Notes: generated from the sequence alone by a model not told the origin. Counted from the first letter of the stretch, positions 1-8,901 are shown. The stretch is 29,161 nt of DNA from Akkermansiaceae bacterium (GCA_023300205.1 JALZVD010000095.1:1-29161), one strand, 5' to 3'. Numbers and translations are program-made.

Positions 1-915
1 CCACCTACGATCCAGATGCAGTTCAGTATTAACGATGGTCCCTATGGAGGTAGAGATGGTAAGCATGTTACGTCACGTGCTATCCGTGACCGTCTGTTCC
101 GTGAGGTGAAGACAAATATCTCTATTGAGGTAAGTGATTCTGAACGAGCTGGTGTGTTCAATGTAGCTGCCCGTGGAGCAATGCAGATTGCAGTTCTGGT
201 GGAGACTATGCGGCGTGAAGGTTTTGAGGTATTGGTTTCACGTCCTAGTGTTATTCTTCAGAAAGATGAGCATGGTAAGCAGCTTGAGCCTTTTGAGACT
301 CTTTATGTAGAGTGTCCTGAGGATGCTCTTGGAGGGGTTATGAAGACTCTAGCTAACCGTAAAGCTCGTGTTGAGAACATGGGTGTGAATGCTCATGGGT
401 CTACTTTAGAGGCTACTGTTTCTACTCGTGGTCTTATTGGTTTTGAGTTTGAGCTCTTAGGTCTTACTAGTGGTCATGGTATCATGTCTCATTTGTTTAA
501 AGAGTATGCGCCATACTGTGGTGATATTACTACGCGTTCTACTGGAACACTTATTTCTATGGCTACGGGAACAGCGATCCAGTATTCACTTCTTCCTTTA
601 GAGGATAGGGGGAAGCTTTTTATTAAGCCTGGAGATGAAGTATATGAAGGTCAGGTCATTGGTGAAAACCCACGTATGGTTGATCTCGCAGTGAATCCGA
701 TTAAAGAGAAGGCTCTTACTAACCACAGATCTGCTGGTAAGGATAATACACAAACTCTTGCTCCACCAATAGCTATGAGCTTGGAGCGTGCGATCGAATA
801 CATCAATGCTGATGAGCTTGTGGAGGCGACTCCTAGTAACTTGCGTATCCGTAAGCGGATCCTCTGCCCTAATGAGAGAAAGCGTGCGGAGAAGAAGAAA
901 GAGCAGAATTCTTAG
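1..915 (+). CDS. typA: TypA/BipA ribosome-associated GTPase, C-terminal part (5' end outside window)
   Basis: Translational GTPase of the EF-G-like group that binds the 70S ribosome and helps 50S assembly and stress or cold adaptation. The frame is open from base 1, so the 304 visible residues are the C-terminal half; the GTPase domain lies upstream of the window. Visible family hallmarks are the stretch reading SPFAGR-type as NDGPYGGRDGKHVTSR near the start, the EF-G domain V-like segment with TLYVECPED and the TypA-specific C-terminal domain with STRGLIGFEFELL, LTSGHGIMSHLF and a late NLRIRKRILCPNERKR. The protein ends in a lysine-rich tail, usual for the family. It is convergent with dxs, and a shared hairpin lies between the two stop codons. 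Identity is very secure; only the start is missing. Confidence 0.96.
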   Translation, partial: PPTIQMQFSINDGPYGGRDGKHVTSRAIRDRLFREVKTNISIEVSDSERAGVFNVAARGAMQIAVLVETMRREGFEVLVSRPSVILQKDEHGKQLEPFETLYVECPEDALGGVMKTLANRKARVENMGVNAHGSTLEATVSTRGLIGFEFELLGLTSGHGIMSHLFKEYAPYCGDITTRSTGTLISMATGTAIQYSLLPLEDRGKLFIKPGDEVYEGQVIGENPRMVDLAVNPIKEKALTNHRSAGKDNTQTLAPPIAMSLERAIEYINADELVEATPSNLRIRKRILCPNERKRAEKKKEQNS

Positions 916-931
916 AGTTATATAAGGTTTA

Positions 932-973
932 AAAAAAATCCCCTAATAGTTAATTCTGTTAGGGGATTTTTTT
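932..973. terminator. Bidirectional intrinsic terminator between typA and dxs
   Basis: An A-rich run and TCCCCTAA at 932-946 pair with TTAGGGGA and a T-run at 959-973, leaving a loop of about 12 bases. Each strand reads a stem followed by seven or more T residues, so one element can end both typA (plus) and the convergent dxs (minus, stop at 998). Confidence 0.88.
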
Positions 974-997
974 AAAGGTGAGTAGAGGTGAGCTTTA

Positions 998-2887
998 CTA
1001 TAGGTGTTTTTGGACTAGAGCGACGGCATTTTCTACCGTGATGCCGTGCTTGGTTCTTAGTATGTCTACTTTTCCGTGTTCTACAAATTCATCTGGCCAA
1101 CCGATACGCTCGACCGGGGTTTGGATGGCTGATGTGTGGAGAAGCTCGATGATACTGGAGCCGAATCCGTTCATTAGGACGTGGTCTTCGAAGGTGCAGA
1201 TGACTTTACATTTCTGAGCATACTCGGTGATGAGCTTGGCATCAAGAGGTTTGATCCAGCGTGGATTGATGAGCGCTACTGAATAACCGAGGGCTTCTAG
1301 TTGGGCTTTGGTTTCAACGGCGATTTCAAAGAAGTGACCAAGACCAATGAGGCAGATGTCTGATCCGTCTGCTACGAGTTCAGCGTCACCTATGGTGAGG
1401 ATTTCTGGGGTTGCTTTAGGCTTGGCACCTATTCCTGCCCCACGCGGGAAGCGAATGCACGAAGGGCCGTCATTGTAAGCGGCCATAGTGTGAAGCATGT
1501 CTACGAACTCTTCTTCGTCCTTAGGCTGCATATGAATGAGGCCTGGGACGTGGCGAAGGTAGCCGATGTCAAATAGGCCGTGATGGGTAGGGCCATCATC
1601 TCCGCTGAGGCCTGCGCGGTCCATACAGAGACGTACAGGCAGGTTTTGCAGGGCTATGTCATGAATGATCATGTCATAGGCGCGTTGCATGAAGGTGGAG
1701 TAGATTGCGAGGAAGGGTTTGTATCCTTCACAGGCGTGTCCGCAGGCAAATAGGGCGGCGTGTTCTTCTGCAATTCCTACGTCAAAGTAGCGCTCGTTGA
1801 GCTCTTTTTTGAAGATGTCTAGCTTGGTTCCTCCGGGCATGGCCGCTGTTATTGCGGTGATTTTTTCATCTTTTTTAGCCATGTCTGTGACGGTGCGGCC
1901 GAAAATTTCTGAGAATGTAGGGAGTGAGGCAGAGGCAGTGGAACCGTCTTCTTGCTTGTATGGTCCAAGTCCGTGGAATTTTCCAGGGTTGTCAAGGGCG
2001 GGGGTGTAGCCTTTACCTTTTTCAGTGATGGCGTGTAGGATGACAGGCTCATCTTGCTCTTTGAGATATTGAAAGGTGTCGATGAGTGAATTTACATCAT
2101 GACCTTTTACAGGACCGTAGTAACGGATGCCGAAGTTCTCAAAGAGAACGTTCTCCGAAAATAGATTCTTGGCTCCTTGCTCAACTTTATGGGCGAGCTT
2201 GCGGATGCCTGATCCGCCGAACTTTTCTAATAAGTCAGCAGATTTCTTTCTAACCGATGAGTAGGTGGGGCTTGTTTGAAGGCTATTGAAGTATCTTGAG
2301 ATGGCGCCAACGTTTTTATCGATAGACCATTCATTATCGTTGAGAACGATGATGAACTTTTTGGTAGTATCGTTGATATTATTTAGTGCTTCTAGAGTTG
2401 CTCCGCATGTGAAGGCTGCATCACCGGCGAAGGCGATGACGTGATTGTCTTTTCCTGCAAGGTCTCTGGCGGATGCCATTCCTAGTGCAGAGGATAGAGC
2501 TGTTCCTGCGTGCCCTGCGCCGTAGCAATCGTGTTCAGATTCTGTTCTGAGTAGGAATCCGTTTAGGCCTTCGTAGGTTCTGATGGTGTGAATTTCTGCT
2601 GCTCTCCCTGTGAGCATTTTATGAACGTAACCTTGGTGTGAGACATCAAATGTCATTTTGTCGTCTGGGCTGTCAAAGACATAGTGCATGGCTATGCATA
2701 GTTCGACGACGCCTAGGTTAGGGCCTAGATGGCCACCTGTGACTGAAAGTCTGGTGATGAGCACTTCACGGATTTCCTCAGCTAGTAACGGCAGGTCAGT
2801 GCGGTTGAGCTTTTTGAGGTCATTAGGGGATTTAATCGTCTTTAGGAGACGTGGTAGTTCAGAAGAGTCGGATTTCATCGTCGTCAT
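998..2887 (-). CDS. dxs: 1-deoxy-D-xylulose-5-phosphate synthase
   Basis: Thiamine-diphosphate enzyme that condenses pyruvate and glyceraldehyde-3-phosphate to DXP, the first step of the MEP isoprenoid pathway and a precursor of thiamine and pyridoxal. At 629 residues it is full length (E. coli about 620). Visible: GGHLGPNLG with His53, DVSHQGYVHK with His84, the cofactor-binding segment at 155-190 ending in NDN, GIAEEHA with the catalytic Glu near 374, and DRAGLSGDDGPTHHG. Oddity: the canonical GDG of the ThDP motif reads GDA (155-157). The start ATG at 2887 lies inside the 3' end of xseB (29-base overlap), a usual arrangement for translationally coupled xseB-dxs; a second ATG three codons on is equally possible. 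No Shine-Dalgarno sequence is visible. It is probably the last gene of the minus-strand cluster. Confidence 0.96.
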   Translation of the reverse strand: MTTMKSDSSELPRLLKTIKSPNDLKKLNRTDLPLLAEEIREVLITRLSVTGGHLGPNLGVVELCIAMHYVFDSPDDKMTFDVSHQGYVHKMLTGRAAEIHTIRTYEGLNGFLLRTESEHDCYGAGHAGTALSSALGMASARDLAGKDNHVIAFAGDAAFTCGATLEALNNINDTTKKFIIVLNDNEWSIDKNVGAISRYFNSLQTSPTYSSVRKKSADLLEKFGGSGIRKLAHKVEQGAKNLFSENVLFENFGIRYYGPVKGHDVNSLIDTFQYLKEQDEPVILHAITEKGKGYTPALDNPGKFHGLGPYKQEDGSTASASLPTFSEIFGRTVTDMAKKDEKITAITAAMPGGTKLDIFKKELNERYFDVGIAEEHAALFACGHACEGYKPFLAIYSTFMQRAYDMIIHDIALQNLPVRLCMDRAGLSGDDGPTHHGLFDIGYLRHVPGLIHMQPKDEEEFVDMLHTMAAYNDGPSCIRFPRGAGIGAKPKATPEILTIGDAELVADGSDICLIGLGHFFEIAVETKAQLEALGYSVALINPRWIKPLDAKLITEYAQKCKVICTFEDHVLMNGFGSSIIELLHTSAIQTPVERIGWPDEFVEHGKVDILRTKHGITVENAVALVQKHL

Positions 2888-3131
2888 TGCTAGGTGATTT
2901 GGGGGAGGATTCGTTAGTTTGTTCTGCGTTCTCGTTGGCTATTGTTTCTAACCTTTTCTTTGCTGAAGTGAGGAATGTTTCACAGTCTTTGTGTAGTTTG
3001 GCACCTCGTTCAAATTTATCAATAAGTACTTGTAGGGGAAGTTGATCTTCTTCCATTGAGACGACGATTTCTTCTAGTTCGGCGACTGCTTCTTCAAAGG
3101 TGAATTCTTTCTTGGTAGTTTTTTTTGGCAT
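2859..3131 (-). CDS. xseB: Exodeoxyribonuclease VII small subunit
   Basis: Small subunit of exonuclease VII, which with XseA degrades single-stranded DNA. The 90-residue protein carries the family core: FTFEEAVAELEEIVVSME at about 9-26, LPLQVLIDKFERGAKL at about 31-46 and a second helix with C-x-x-FL-x-x-AKKRLETI. The last 25 residues are an acidic, Ser/Asn-rich tail beyond the usual core, and this tail is what overlaps dxs. The large subunit xseA is not in the window. XseB next to dxs is a widespread bacterial arrangement and supports the call. No Shine-Dalgarno sequence precedes the ATG. Confidence 0.92.
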   Translation of the reverse strand: MPKKTTKKEFTFEEAVAELEEIVVSMEEDQLPLQVLIDKFERGAKLHKDCETFLTSAKKRLETIANENAEQTNESSPKSPSNDDDEIRLF

Positions 3132-3163
3132 AGCTATATTAATGCGAGTATTAGATCTGGCTC

Positions 3164-4960
3164 TTATTCTTCTGAGTTACGAGTGGCTGGATCTATATTA
3201 GTATAGAGTAGATAGCTAAAGGAACTAATCCTTAATTGTTCGTCTTCAGACATTGGGACTTTATGGCTGTATCGTCCTTTAGTGGGTGAAATGAGTTCTT
3301 GTGTATGAGGAGAGCCTTCTGCATAGCCGACACCATTTTGGTAAAAACCAAGCATGTTGATAGTTAGTGGAGTGAGGTCTCCATATAATCTAAAGTTTAA
3401 GTTATCAGTCATCACGGAAGGAGTGAGGTAGATACCGCAAATATTCGCATTGTATTTCTTTGCGATGGTTTCGATTTCTTTTAGCTCTTTTGAACTGGAG
3501 GGAATCCATATTGCGGTTCTGTCAGCATACCAAGCAACGGCCCATGGCTGGTCAGTGAAGACAATTTCGTTCTCTTTCACAAACTCTGCAAATATTTGGT
3601 TTTGAGTATAAGGTGAATTTCCTGGTACAGTTTTAGGCCCACGAGTCCTAAATTCGTTTTGTAAGTTAATGATCATTGGGCTGGATGTGACTAATATAAT
3701 CACAATGAATGGGGTGAGACTTATTGCTCCAGGTTGTTGGCTTATTGGTATTCTGGCCCAAAGGATGCTAATTAATGCTAGGGCGAATGCTGACATCATG
3801 GGCATGAATAAAATGTGTAGTTGGTTGGGATCTAATGGGGCATCTGAAAGTCCATAAATAGACATGCCAAGTGCTGCAAAGACCCACATAGTTAAAATTG
3901 ACCATCTGAAGGTGGCTATACTGGTTCTTTTGAAAGGATGAAATAAAGCCAAGAAGAATCCAGTTGCCATAAAGAACCCGCCAATGTGAGAGTGAATTTG
4001 GTTCGTTTGTAAGAGAGTCATTTTCACAATTCGAAAGAGGATTTCTTGGACGTTCATTGAAGGTAGATCCATTTGCCTAAAGCTGTAGTCTTGAAAGTTT
4101 CCAGAGGCTCCATTGATATAATAGTAGGCGGTTCCCAAGAGTCCGTCGCTATTCTTGGCGTTAAAAATAAGCGGGCCAGCGATGAATATGGCTACTGTAA
4201 TGGTAACAAATATAGCGGAGATTCCACGAGGTTTGAAATAGCTGATACAGAATAGAATGTATCCGAAGAATATCCAGAGGGTCATCCAGTGAGCTAGAGC
4301 TAGTAAACCAAACATGAAGCCAGATAGTATGACTGGGACGATAGGAGAGAGGCCTGCCTCTTGTCTTTGAATCGCCTTCCAGATGAGGTAGCATGCTGCG
4401 GAAAAGATACAGAGCATTAGCATCTGAGGGAGTCCAGACTGCGAGAACTTCCAAAAGTGTTCGCTTACAAGCATCAGTATGGCGACTACTGAGGCAATTT
4501 TAGTATCAAACATATTCGATATCAGTATGAAGTTAATCCCGATAGCGATCATCAAGAAAAGTATACATGTTCCAGCAATGACACGGTCTAGCCCGTATAC
4601 ATCCTGATTTTTTGACATGGCGTAATTTGCAGGATCATCTCCTCCAAAGGCTTTGATTACGCCAGCGTAGATGAGAACGTTAAGAGGGGAGTGAGTCGTA
4701 TCGTAGAAATGATACATATCGATCGGCTTGTTTGCTTCTTCTAGTTGTTGGAGAGCAATGGGGCGTATGAATTTAGTGGTGATCCCCTCGTTTTTAGCGA
4801 TTTGTCTGCCAATCTGTGCTTGGTCCATACCGTATTTTGATGTCAGCCCTCTGAAACTAAACATGATGTAGACGATTGCTAGTCCTATCATGAGAGTGAA
4901 GAAAAGGATTCTATAAATCGCGGATTTAGTGTCTATAGAGTTAGATTTTGGTGCTTGCAT
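3164..4960 (-). CDS. Multi-pass membrane protein, GT-C (ArnT/PMT-like) glycosyltransferase candidate
   Basis: A 598-residue integral membrane protein with one N-terminal membrane helix (about 16-36), roughly eight to ten more between about 120 and 425, and a soluble C-terminal domain from about 430. The layout matches the GT-C superfamily, which moves sugars from polyprenyl-phosphate carriers on the outer face of the membrane. Supporting motifs: an acidic residue in the first external loop (GMDQAQIGRQIAKNEG, Asp46), the following THSPLNVLIYAGVIKAFG resembling the family's PPL-x-x-ALxxKxFG segment, and a C-terminal TDQPWAVAWYADRTAIWIP resembling the WY-x-x-R segment of these enzymes. The substrate cannot be inferred. 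It sits 34 bases downstream of the sigma-54 activator gene and 32 bases upstream of xseB, so it may be co-transcribed with both. The GT-C assignment is inference from layout. Confidence 0.72.
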   Translation of the reverse strand: MQAPKSNSIDTKSAIYRILFFTLMIGLAIVYIMFSFRGLTSKYGMDQAQIGRQIAKNEGITTKFIRPIALQQLEEANKPIDMYHFYDTTHSPLNVLIYAGVIKAFGGDDPANYAMSKNQDVYGLDRVIAGTCILFLMIAIGINFILISNMFDTKIASVVAILMLVSEHFWKFSQSGLPQMLMLCIFSAACYLIWKAIQRQEAGLSPIVPVILSGFMFGLLALAHWMTLWIFFGYILFCISYFKPRGISAIFVTITVAIFIAGPLIFNAKNSDGLLGTAYYYINGASGNFQDYSFRQMDLPSMNVQEILFRIVKMTLLQTNQIHSHIGGFFMATGFFLALFHPFKRTSIATFRWSILTMWVFAALGMSIYGLSDAPLDPNQLHILFMPMMSAFALALISILWARIPISQQPGAISLTPFIVIILVTSSPMIINLQNEFRTRGPKTVPGNSPYTQNQIFAEFVKENEIVFTDQPWAVAWYADRTAIWIPSSSKELKEIETIAKKYNANICGIYLTPSVMTDNLNFRLYGDLTPLTINMLGFYQNGVGYAEGSPHTQELISPTKGRYSHKVPMSEDEQLRISSFSYLLYTNIDPATRNSEE

Positions 4961-4994
4961 GGCTTGTGTAGAAATTAAATTTGGTTGAAGTTGT

Positions 4995-6410
4995 CTAGAG
5001 GTCTTTGATTTTACGCTGTAGGGTACGTCTGCTGATGCCTAGGAGCTCGGCGGCGAGAGTGCGATTATCGCTAGAGTGCTCTAGAGCTCTCTGAATGGTT
5101 ATTTTCTCGAGCGCACTCAAGTTGAAATCAGCGGGTTTCGCAAGACTGTTTTTTGTTTCTGCTTCAAGTATTCTGTCATTAAGGGCGAGAGATTCATTTT
5201 TTGTAATGAATGATGGCAGATGCTGAGTTGATATGAATTTTGCGTTACTCATTACGACTCCATGTTCTATGGCTGTTCGGAGCTCTCTGACATTTCCTGG
5301 CCAGTTGTAAACTTGCAATAATTTAGCGGCGGTGTCGCTTAGCGATTTTTCTTCACGATTGTTCTCTATCGCGAATTCTTTAAGGAAAGCATTTGCTAAC
5401 AAAATGATGTCTTCTGAGCGATTTCTGAGGGGGGGCATTTCGATTTTTACGACATTTAATCGGAAGAATAGGTCTTCTCTGAAATTTCCATTGGCAGCCA
5501 TGGAGTGTAAATTTTTATTGGTGGCTGTTACGACTCTGACATCAACTTTGATGGGTTCATTAGAGCCTACGCGCTCGATGGTTTTTTCACTAAGAACGCG
5601 GAGGAGTTTGACTTGTGTGGCTTGATCGATTTCGCCTATTTCATCTAGGAAAATAGTTCCTCCGTTGGCTTGTTCAAATCTGCCGATTCTTTTCTGTGAT
5701 GCTCCAGTGAATGCTCCTTTTTCGTGGCCGAATAGTTCACTTTCTAGCAGCTGGGAGCTAAGAGCGGCGCAGTTTACAGTGATGAGTTTATTTGGTGGTC
5801 TACCGCTCATGGCGTGAATGGCGGCAGCTACAAGTTCTTTGCCTGTGCCGCTTTCTCCTTCTATTAGAACGGTGGCTTTAGTGGGTGCAATCTGAGTAAT
5901 CATTTGGTGGACTTGAGTCATTGGGAGAGAGCTGCCAATGAGTCGTTCTAGTCCGTGGGGCGATTTTCCAGTTTTTTTTCTTAGTTGTTGGTTTTCTTGT
6001 TCTAGCTTGACGATTTTGTTGTCTTGTATGCGTCCACGAAGAGCGCGGTTGATGAGCATTTCTACTTCGTCTAGGTTGAGGGGCTTTGTGACGAAGTGCC
6101 ATGCTCCTCTACGCATGGCTTCTACGGCTGTGTCTACGCTTCCGTAGGCGGTCATCATGACGGCGATGGGGGGGGCGGATAAGGCGAGAGCTTGGTCGAG
6201 TAGGTCCATTCCGTTGTCTGCTCCCATTCTGAGATCTGTGAGCATGAGGTCTACTTTTTCGTTTTTAAGGATATTGATGGCTTCGCGTATGTCGGATGCG
6301 ACGTAGCAGTCAAAGTTGTCTTCTAGAGCTAGGCGTAGTCCGTCGCGAGTGGGTTTCTCATCATCTACGATAAGAATGACGGCATGATTTTGTTGATTGT
6401 GGTCTATCAT
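4995..6410 (-). CDS. NtrC-family sigma-54-dependent response regulator
   Basis: Response regulator that, when phosphorylated, activates transcription by sigma-54 RNA polymerase. Three domains are seen in 471 residues. The receiver domain (about 10-125) has acidic pair Asp16/Asp17, phosphoacceptor Asp59 (LTDLRM), Thr87 and Lys109. The AAA+ domain (about 155-385) has Walker A GESGTGKE at 185-192, the sigma-54 contact loop GAFTGA at 232-237, Walker B ending in Asp256-Glu257 and the [11 protein letters not shown] arginine region. A Fis-type helix-turn-helix fills the last 40 residues ([17 protein letters not shown]). The start codon overlaps the stop of the upstream kinase as ATGA, so the two are almost certainly translationally coupled partners. 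The target promoters are unknown; I found no clear -24/-12 site in the window. Confidence 0.95.
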   Translation of the reverse strand: MIDHNQQNHAVILIVDDEKPTRDGLRLALEDNFDCYVASDIREAINILKNEKVDLMLTDLRMGADNGMDLLDQALALSAPPIAVMMTAYGSVDTAVEAMRRGAWHFVTKPLNLDEVEMLINRALRGRIQDNKIVKLEQENQQLRKKTGKSPHGLERLIGSSLPMTQVHQMITQIAPTKATVLIEGESGTGKELVAAAIHAMSGRPPNKLITVNCAALSSQLLESELFGHEKGAFTGASQKRIGRFEQANGGTIFLDEIGEIDQATQVKLLRVLSEKTIERVGSNEPIKVDVRVVTATNKNLHSMAANGNFREDLFFRLNVVKIEMPPLRNRSEDIILLANAFLKEFAIENNREEKSLSDTAAKLLQVYNWPGNVRELRTAIEHGVVMSNAKFISTQHLPSFITKNESLALNDRILEAETKNSLAKPADFNLSALEKITIQRALEHSSDNRTLAAELLGISRRTLQRKIKDL

Positions 6411-7600
6411 TCCTCGGTTTCTATATCGATTAGGTTGGTCTTCTCGTCATTTTCTAGCATACGGATGTGTTTCTCTATTCTTGGGAAATAGAGATTTACG
6501 GTGGTGCCTTTGTTTTCTTCACTGTCAATTTCCATTTCACCTCCATGTTCGCGAATAATGCGCCGTACGATGAGGAGTCCTAGACCTGATCCTGATTTTT
6601 TGGTGGTGCGGAAGGGTTCGAATAGCGCGCCCATGTGCTCTGGGGAGATTCCTTTTCCGTTGTCTGAGATGCTGATGATGATTTCATGGTCTGTGAATTT
6701 TGTTTCAATGTTGATCTGGCCCTCTTTGGCTGTGATGGACTGGGCGGCATTACGGATTAAGTTGTAGAGAGCTTGTTGGATTTGGCCTTTATCGAGATTG
6801 ATGAGAGGTAAGTTTTCAGCGAGTTCTAGGTTTACTTTGATGTCTCGCTCGATGAGTTCTGCTTCTAGGGTTTCTAGGGTATCACGGAGGACGTTGTGGA
6901 GTTGTGATTTCTCGCGGAGTGAGTGCTGGGGGCGAAGTGCGTTGAGGAATTGTTTTAAGATGTTGTCGAGCCGCTTTATTTCTTGCTGAGCTGTTCCGAG
7001 AAGCTTGCTTAGGTCTTGCTGGTCTTCGGTTTCGAGTTTTTTGATTTTTCTGCCTATTAGTTGGAGGTGGATATCTAATGAGGTGAGGGGGTTTCCAATT
7101 TCGTGAGCTACTCCGGCTGCTAGAAAGGTTAGGGCATTTAGTTTTTCGCTTTCGAGGTTTTCTTCATGGGCTTTTTTGCTCTCAGTGATGTCGTGGATAA
7201 GCATGACGTAGCCGAGGTGTTCATCTTTATTTTCGACTTGGCTATTGATGGGGGCGAGGTAGAAGTTTAGGAATCTATTTTCGGGGTAGAAGACCTCCAT
7301 GTCTCTGGTGACTACTCTGTCAGGGTTGGCTAGGGTGCTCCAGTCTAGTCCGCGGATGACCGAGTTTACCTTTTGTCCTACACAGCGGGTGTTATCGACT
7401 CCAAGAAGGAGGTGGACAGCGCGGTTAGCGAAGGTGATGTTTCCATCTGGATCTAGAATGAAAACCCCTTCACGTAGTGCTTCAAAGACGCTTTCCATGA
7501 AACCTTTCTCGCGCACTAGACGTGAAACTAGGTTCTGCACCTCGCTGGGTGAGAATCTATCTAGTCTGGTGATTAGTTTGTCTAGAAAGCCGTCTTTCAT
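6407..7600 (-). CDS. Cytosolic PAS-domain sensor histidine kinase (NtrB-like)
   Basis: Sensor kinase partner of the NtrC-type regulator that follows with a 4-base overlap. In 397 residues there is no membrane segment or signal peptide, so it senses an internal signal. A PAS domain covers about 35-140 (VFEALREGVFILDPDGNITFAN). The HisKA helix has LAAGVAHEIGNPLTSLD with phosphorylated His166. The HATPase domain shows the N box (LYNLIRNAAQSI), G1 (DNGKGIS), the F box (LFEPFRTTKKSGSGLG) and G2 (GLGLLIVRRIIREHGG). Domain order matches NtrB/AtoS-like kinases. The PAS ligand cannot be read from sequence. It lies 52 bases downstream of the LuxC-like gene, which suggests, but does not prove, a functional link. 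Confidence 0.94.
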   Translation of the reverse strand: MKDGFLDKLITRLDRFSPSEVQNLVSRLVREKGFMESVFEALREGVFILDPDGNITFANRAVHLLLGVDNTRCVGQKVNSVIRGLDWSTLANPDRVVTRDMEVFYPENRFLNFYLAPINSQVENKDEHLGYVMLIHDITESKKAHEENLESEKLNALTFLAAGVAHEIGNPLTSLDIHLQLIGRKIKKLETEDQQDLSKLLGTAQQEIKRLDNILKQFLNALRPQHSLREKSQLHNVLRDTLETLEAELIERDIKVNLELAENLPLINLDKGQIQQALYNLIRNAAQSITAKEGQINIETKFTDHEIIISISDNGKGISPEHMGALFEPFRTTKKSGSGLGLLIVRRIIREHGGEMEIDSEENKGTTVNLYFPRIEKHIRMLENDEKTNLIDIETEE

Positions 7601-7652
7601 GTCTGCGACATATTGGCACAGTGTGTGGGTTTATGCAATGATGATTCCTTCT

Positions 7653-8744
7653 TTAAAATGGTTCATAATGAATGTCCTGCCAGCGGACTAGTGATGCTAG
7701 TGGGGCAAAGCCGTCATGATGCCAGGTTAGGCTGGGCTTCTGGGAGCTTCCGAGTGGGCAAATTCTTGGAGCTTCTAAAGTGATGTTAGAGCTTAGGAGA
7801 GATTTTTCTACGGCTAGGGTGGAGATGAATTCTTTTTCAGGGCCTAGGTCAGAGGGGTCAGTGGGCCATGGTTGGATGGTGATTACTCGATTTAGGACTG
7901 AGGGTTTGAGGGTGGGTGAGTTTCTGTATATGGCGGTCCAGTTGGTGTTGCCTTGGCTGTGGGTGATGGCTACATTTTCTGGGTTGTTTGCTGCTTCATA
8001 GTTGGTGAGTTCTCTGAGGTTTGAAATGGCGCCACTTTGTGAAATTCCTATTTTTCCGCGTGGGTTTGAGGTTTGGAATTGTTGCATAGCGCGTGCAAGC
8101 AGAGGGAGGAATTCTGGGGCGTCTTCCATGACGTAGATGGTGTGTAGAGAGAGGCATCCTTGTTGATTAAAGGTGCATGCGTCTTGCGCTACAAGCATTG
8201 CTGCTTCGGGACTAGGGGATTTAATTAGGCCGATGGAGAGTTTGTGTCCGTGTGGGATAAATCTTTGTTTTGGGGAGATGCGTTTTTGGATTTCTAGCAT
8301 GGTTGCATCAGACCCGATGGCGATGACTGTTCTTGCTGAGTGGAAGGTTTGGTCCTCTAAGTCGGTTACGATTGTTACTTGTTGGGATAGAGGTGTTGGG
8401 AGTTGGTCTATCCATTCGGAGATTTCAGGGAGTCCGGAGGATGGTAGTTTTACGAGGTTATGAGCTCCGATGAGTAGGCCTCTGAGTAGGCTTTGTAGTC
8501 CGGCATGGGGGGTGTTGCTGCTGAGGATGTGGAGAATGGGGCCGTTGGGGATGGCTTTGGTGGTGTTTTGATTTGGGGATCTGAGGTCATGATTTATAAA
8601 TTGATCAAGGATTTTGGTGTTACCGAGTTCTAATTTAATCCAATCTAGTAGGTCTTGAGCTGTGAATGCGCCTAGAAATGGTTCTGAGTTAAGTTTATGG
8701 CAGTGTTCGGCTAGTAGTTGAGCTCGCTCGGTGGTTGTAGTCAT
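7653..8744 (-). CDS. LuxC-like acyl-CoA reductase (aldehyde dehydrogenase superfamily)
   Basis: A 363-residue protein resembling the LuxC family, NADPH-dependent enzymes that reduce acyl-CoA or acyl-enzyme esters to fatty aldehydes. The diagnostic segment is FNQQGCLSLHTIYV near residue 190, which matches the LuxC nucleophile region (D-x-x-x-x-x-QQ-AC-SS-P-Q) with the catalytic Cys kept and the following SSPQ changed to LSLH. Other fitting segments are ILHILSSNTPHAGLQSLLRGLLIGAHNLVKLPSS (cofactor side) and the AIGSDATM stretch. It is shorter than luminous LuxC (about 480), and there is no LuxD, LuxE or luciferase here, so light emission is not implied. It is the first gene of a minus-strand run leading through the two-component pair to dxs, and is divergent from rpsN. 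The physiological substrate is unknown. Confidence 0.75.
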   Translation of the reverse strand: MTTTTERAQLLAEHCHKLNSEPFLGAFTAQDLLDWIKLELGNTKILDQFINHDLRSPNQNTTKAIPNGPILHILSSNTPHAGLQSLLRGLLIGAHNLVKLPSSGLPEISEWIDQLPTPLSQQVTIVTDLEDQTFHSARTVIAIGSDATMLEIQKRISPKQRFIPHGHKLSIGLIKSPSPEAAMLVAQDACTFNQQGCLSLHTIYVMEDAPEFLPLLARAMQQFQTSNPRGKIGISQSGAISNLRELTNYEAANNPENVAITHSQGNTNWTAIYRNSPTLKPSVLNRVITIQPWPTDPSDLGPEKEFISTLAVEKSLLSSNITLEAPRICPLGSSQKPSLTWHHDGFAPLASLVRWQDIHYEPF

Positions 8745-8875
8745 CTTGTAGGGAGTATCTGGTGACGGCGTCAGCTAGCCAAGTAAAAAGAATAAAGGGA
8801 GGTGTGGGGGATTAGTAATAGGTGCTTGATTTTAGTTGAGTAGGTTACTTTTTTGATGAAAATGTAAAAATAGGC

Positions 8876-8901
8876 TTGCAAAAAACATGGGAATCTATAA
8901 A
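8876..8901 (+). promoter_or_regulatory. Tentative rpsN promoter
   Basis: TTGCAA at 8876-8881 and TATAAA at 8896-8901 lie just before the rpsN ATG at 8915. The 14-base spacing is short for a housekeeping promoter, and the implied leader would be only about 7 bases. It is the best-looking element in the 170-base divergent region 8745-8914, where nothing equally clear was found for the minus-strand cluster. Confidence 0.25.

Noticed and set aside
978..1217. Plus-strand open frame of 79 codons
   Set aside because: Lies inside the 3' end of dxs on the other strand and has no recognisable protein features; an antisense shadow.
4161..4454. Minus-strand open frame of 97 codons
   Set aside because: Another frame of the GT-C-like gene region; composition is not that of a real protein.
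7612..7640. TGGCAC near 7615 as a sigma-54 -24 element
   Set aside because: The matching -12 GC is absent at the right spacing, and the site reads on the wrong strand for the genes here.
7653..8744. A bioluminescence operon
   Set aside because: Only a LuxC-like gene is present; no luxA, luxB, luxD or luxE. LuxC relatives are common in non-luminous bacteria.
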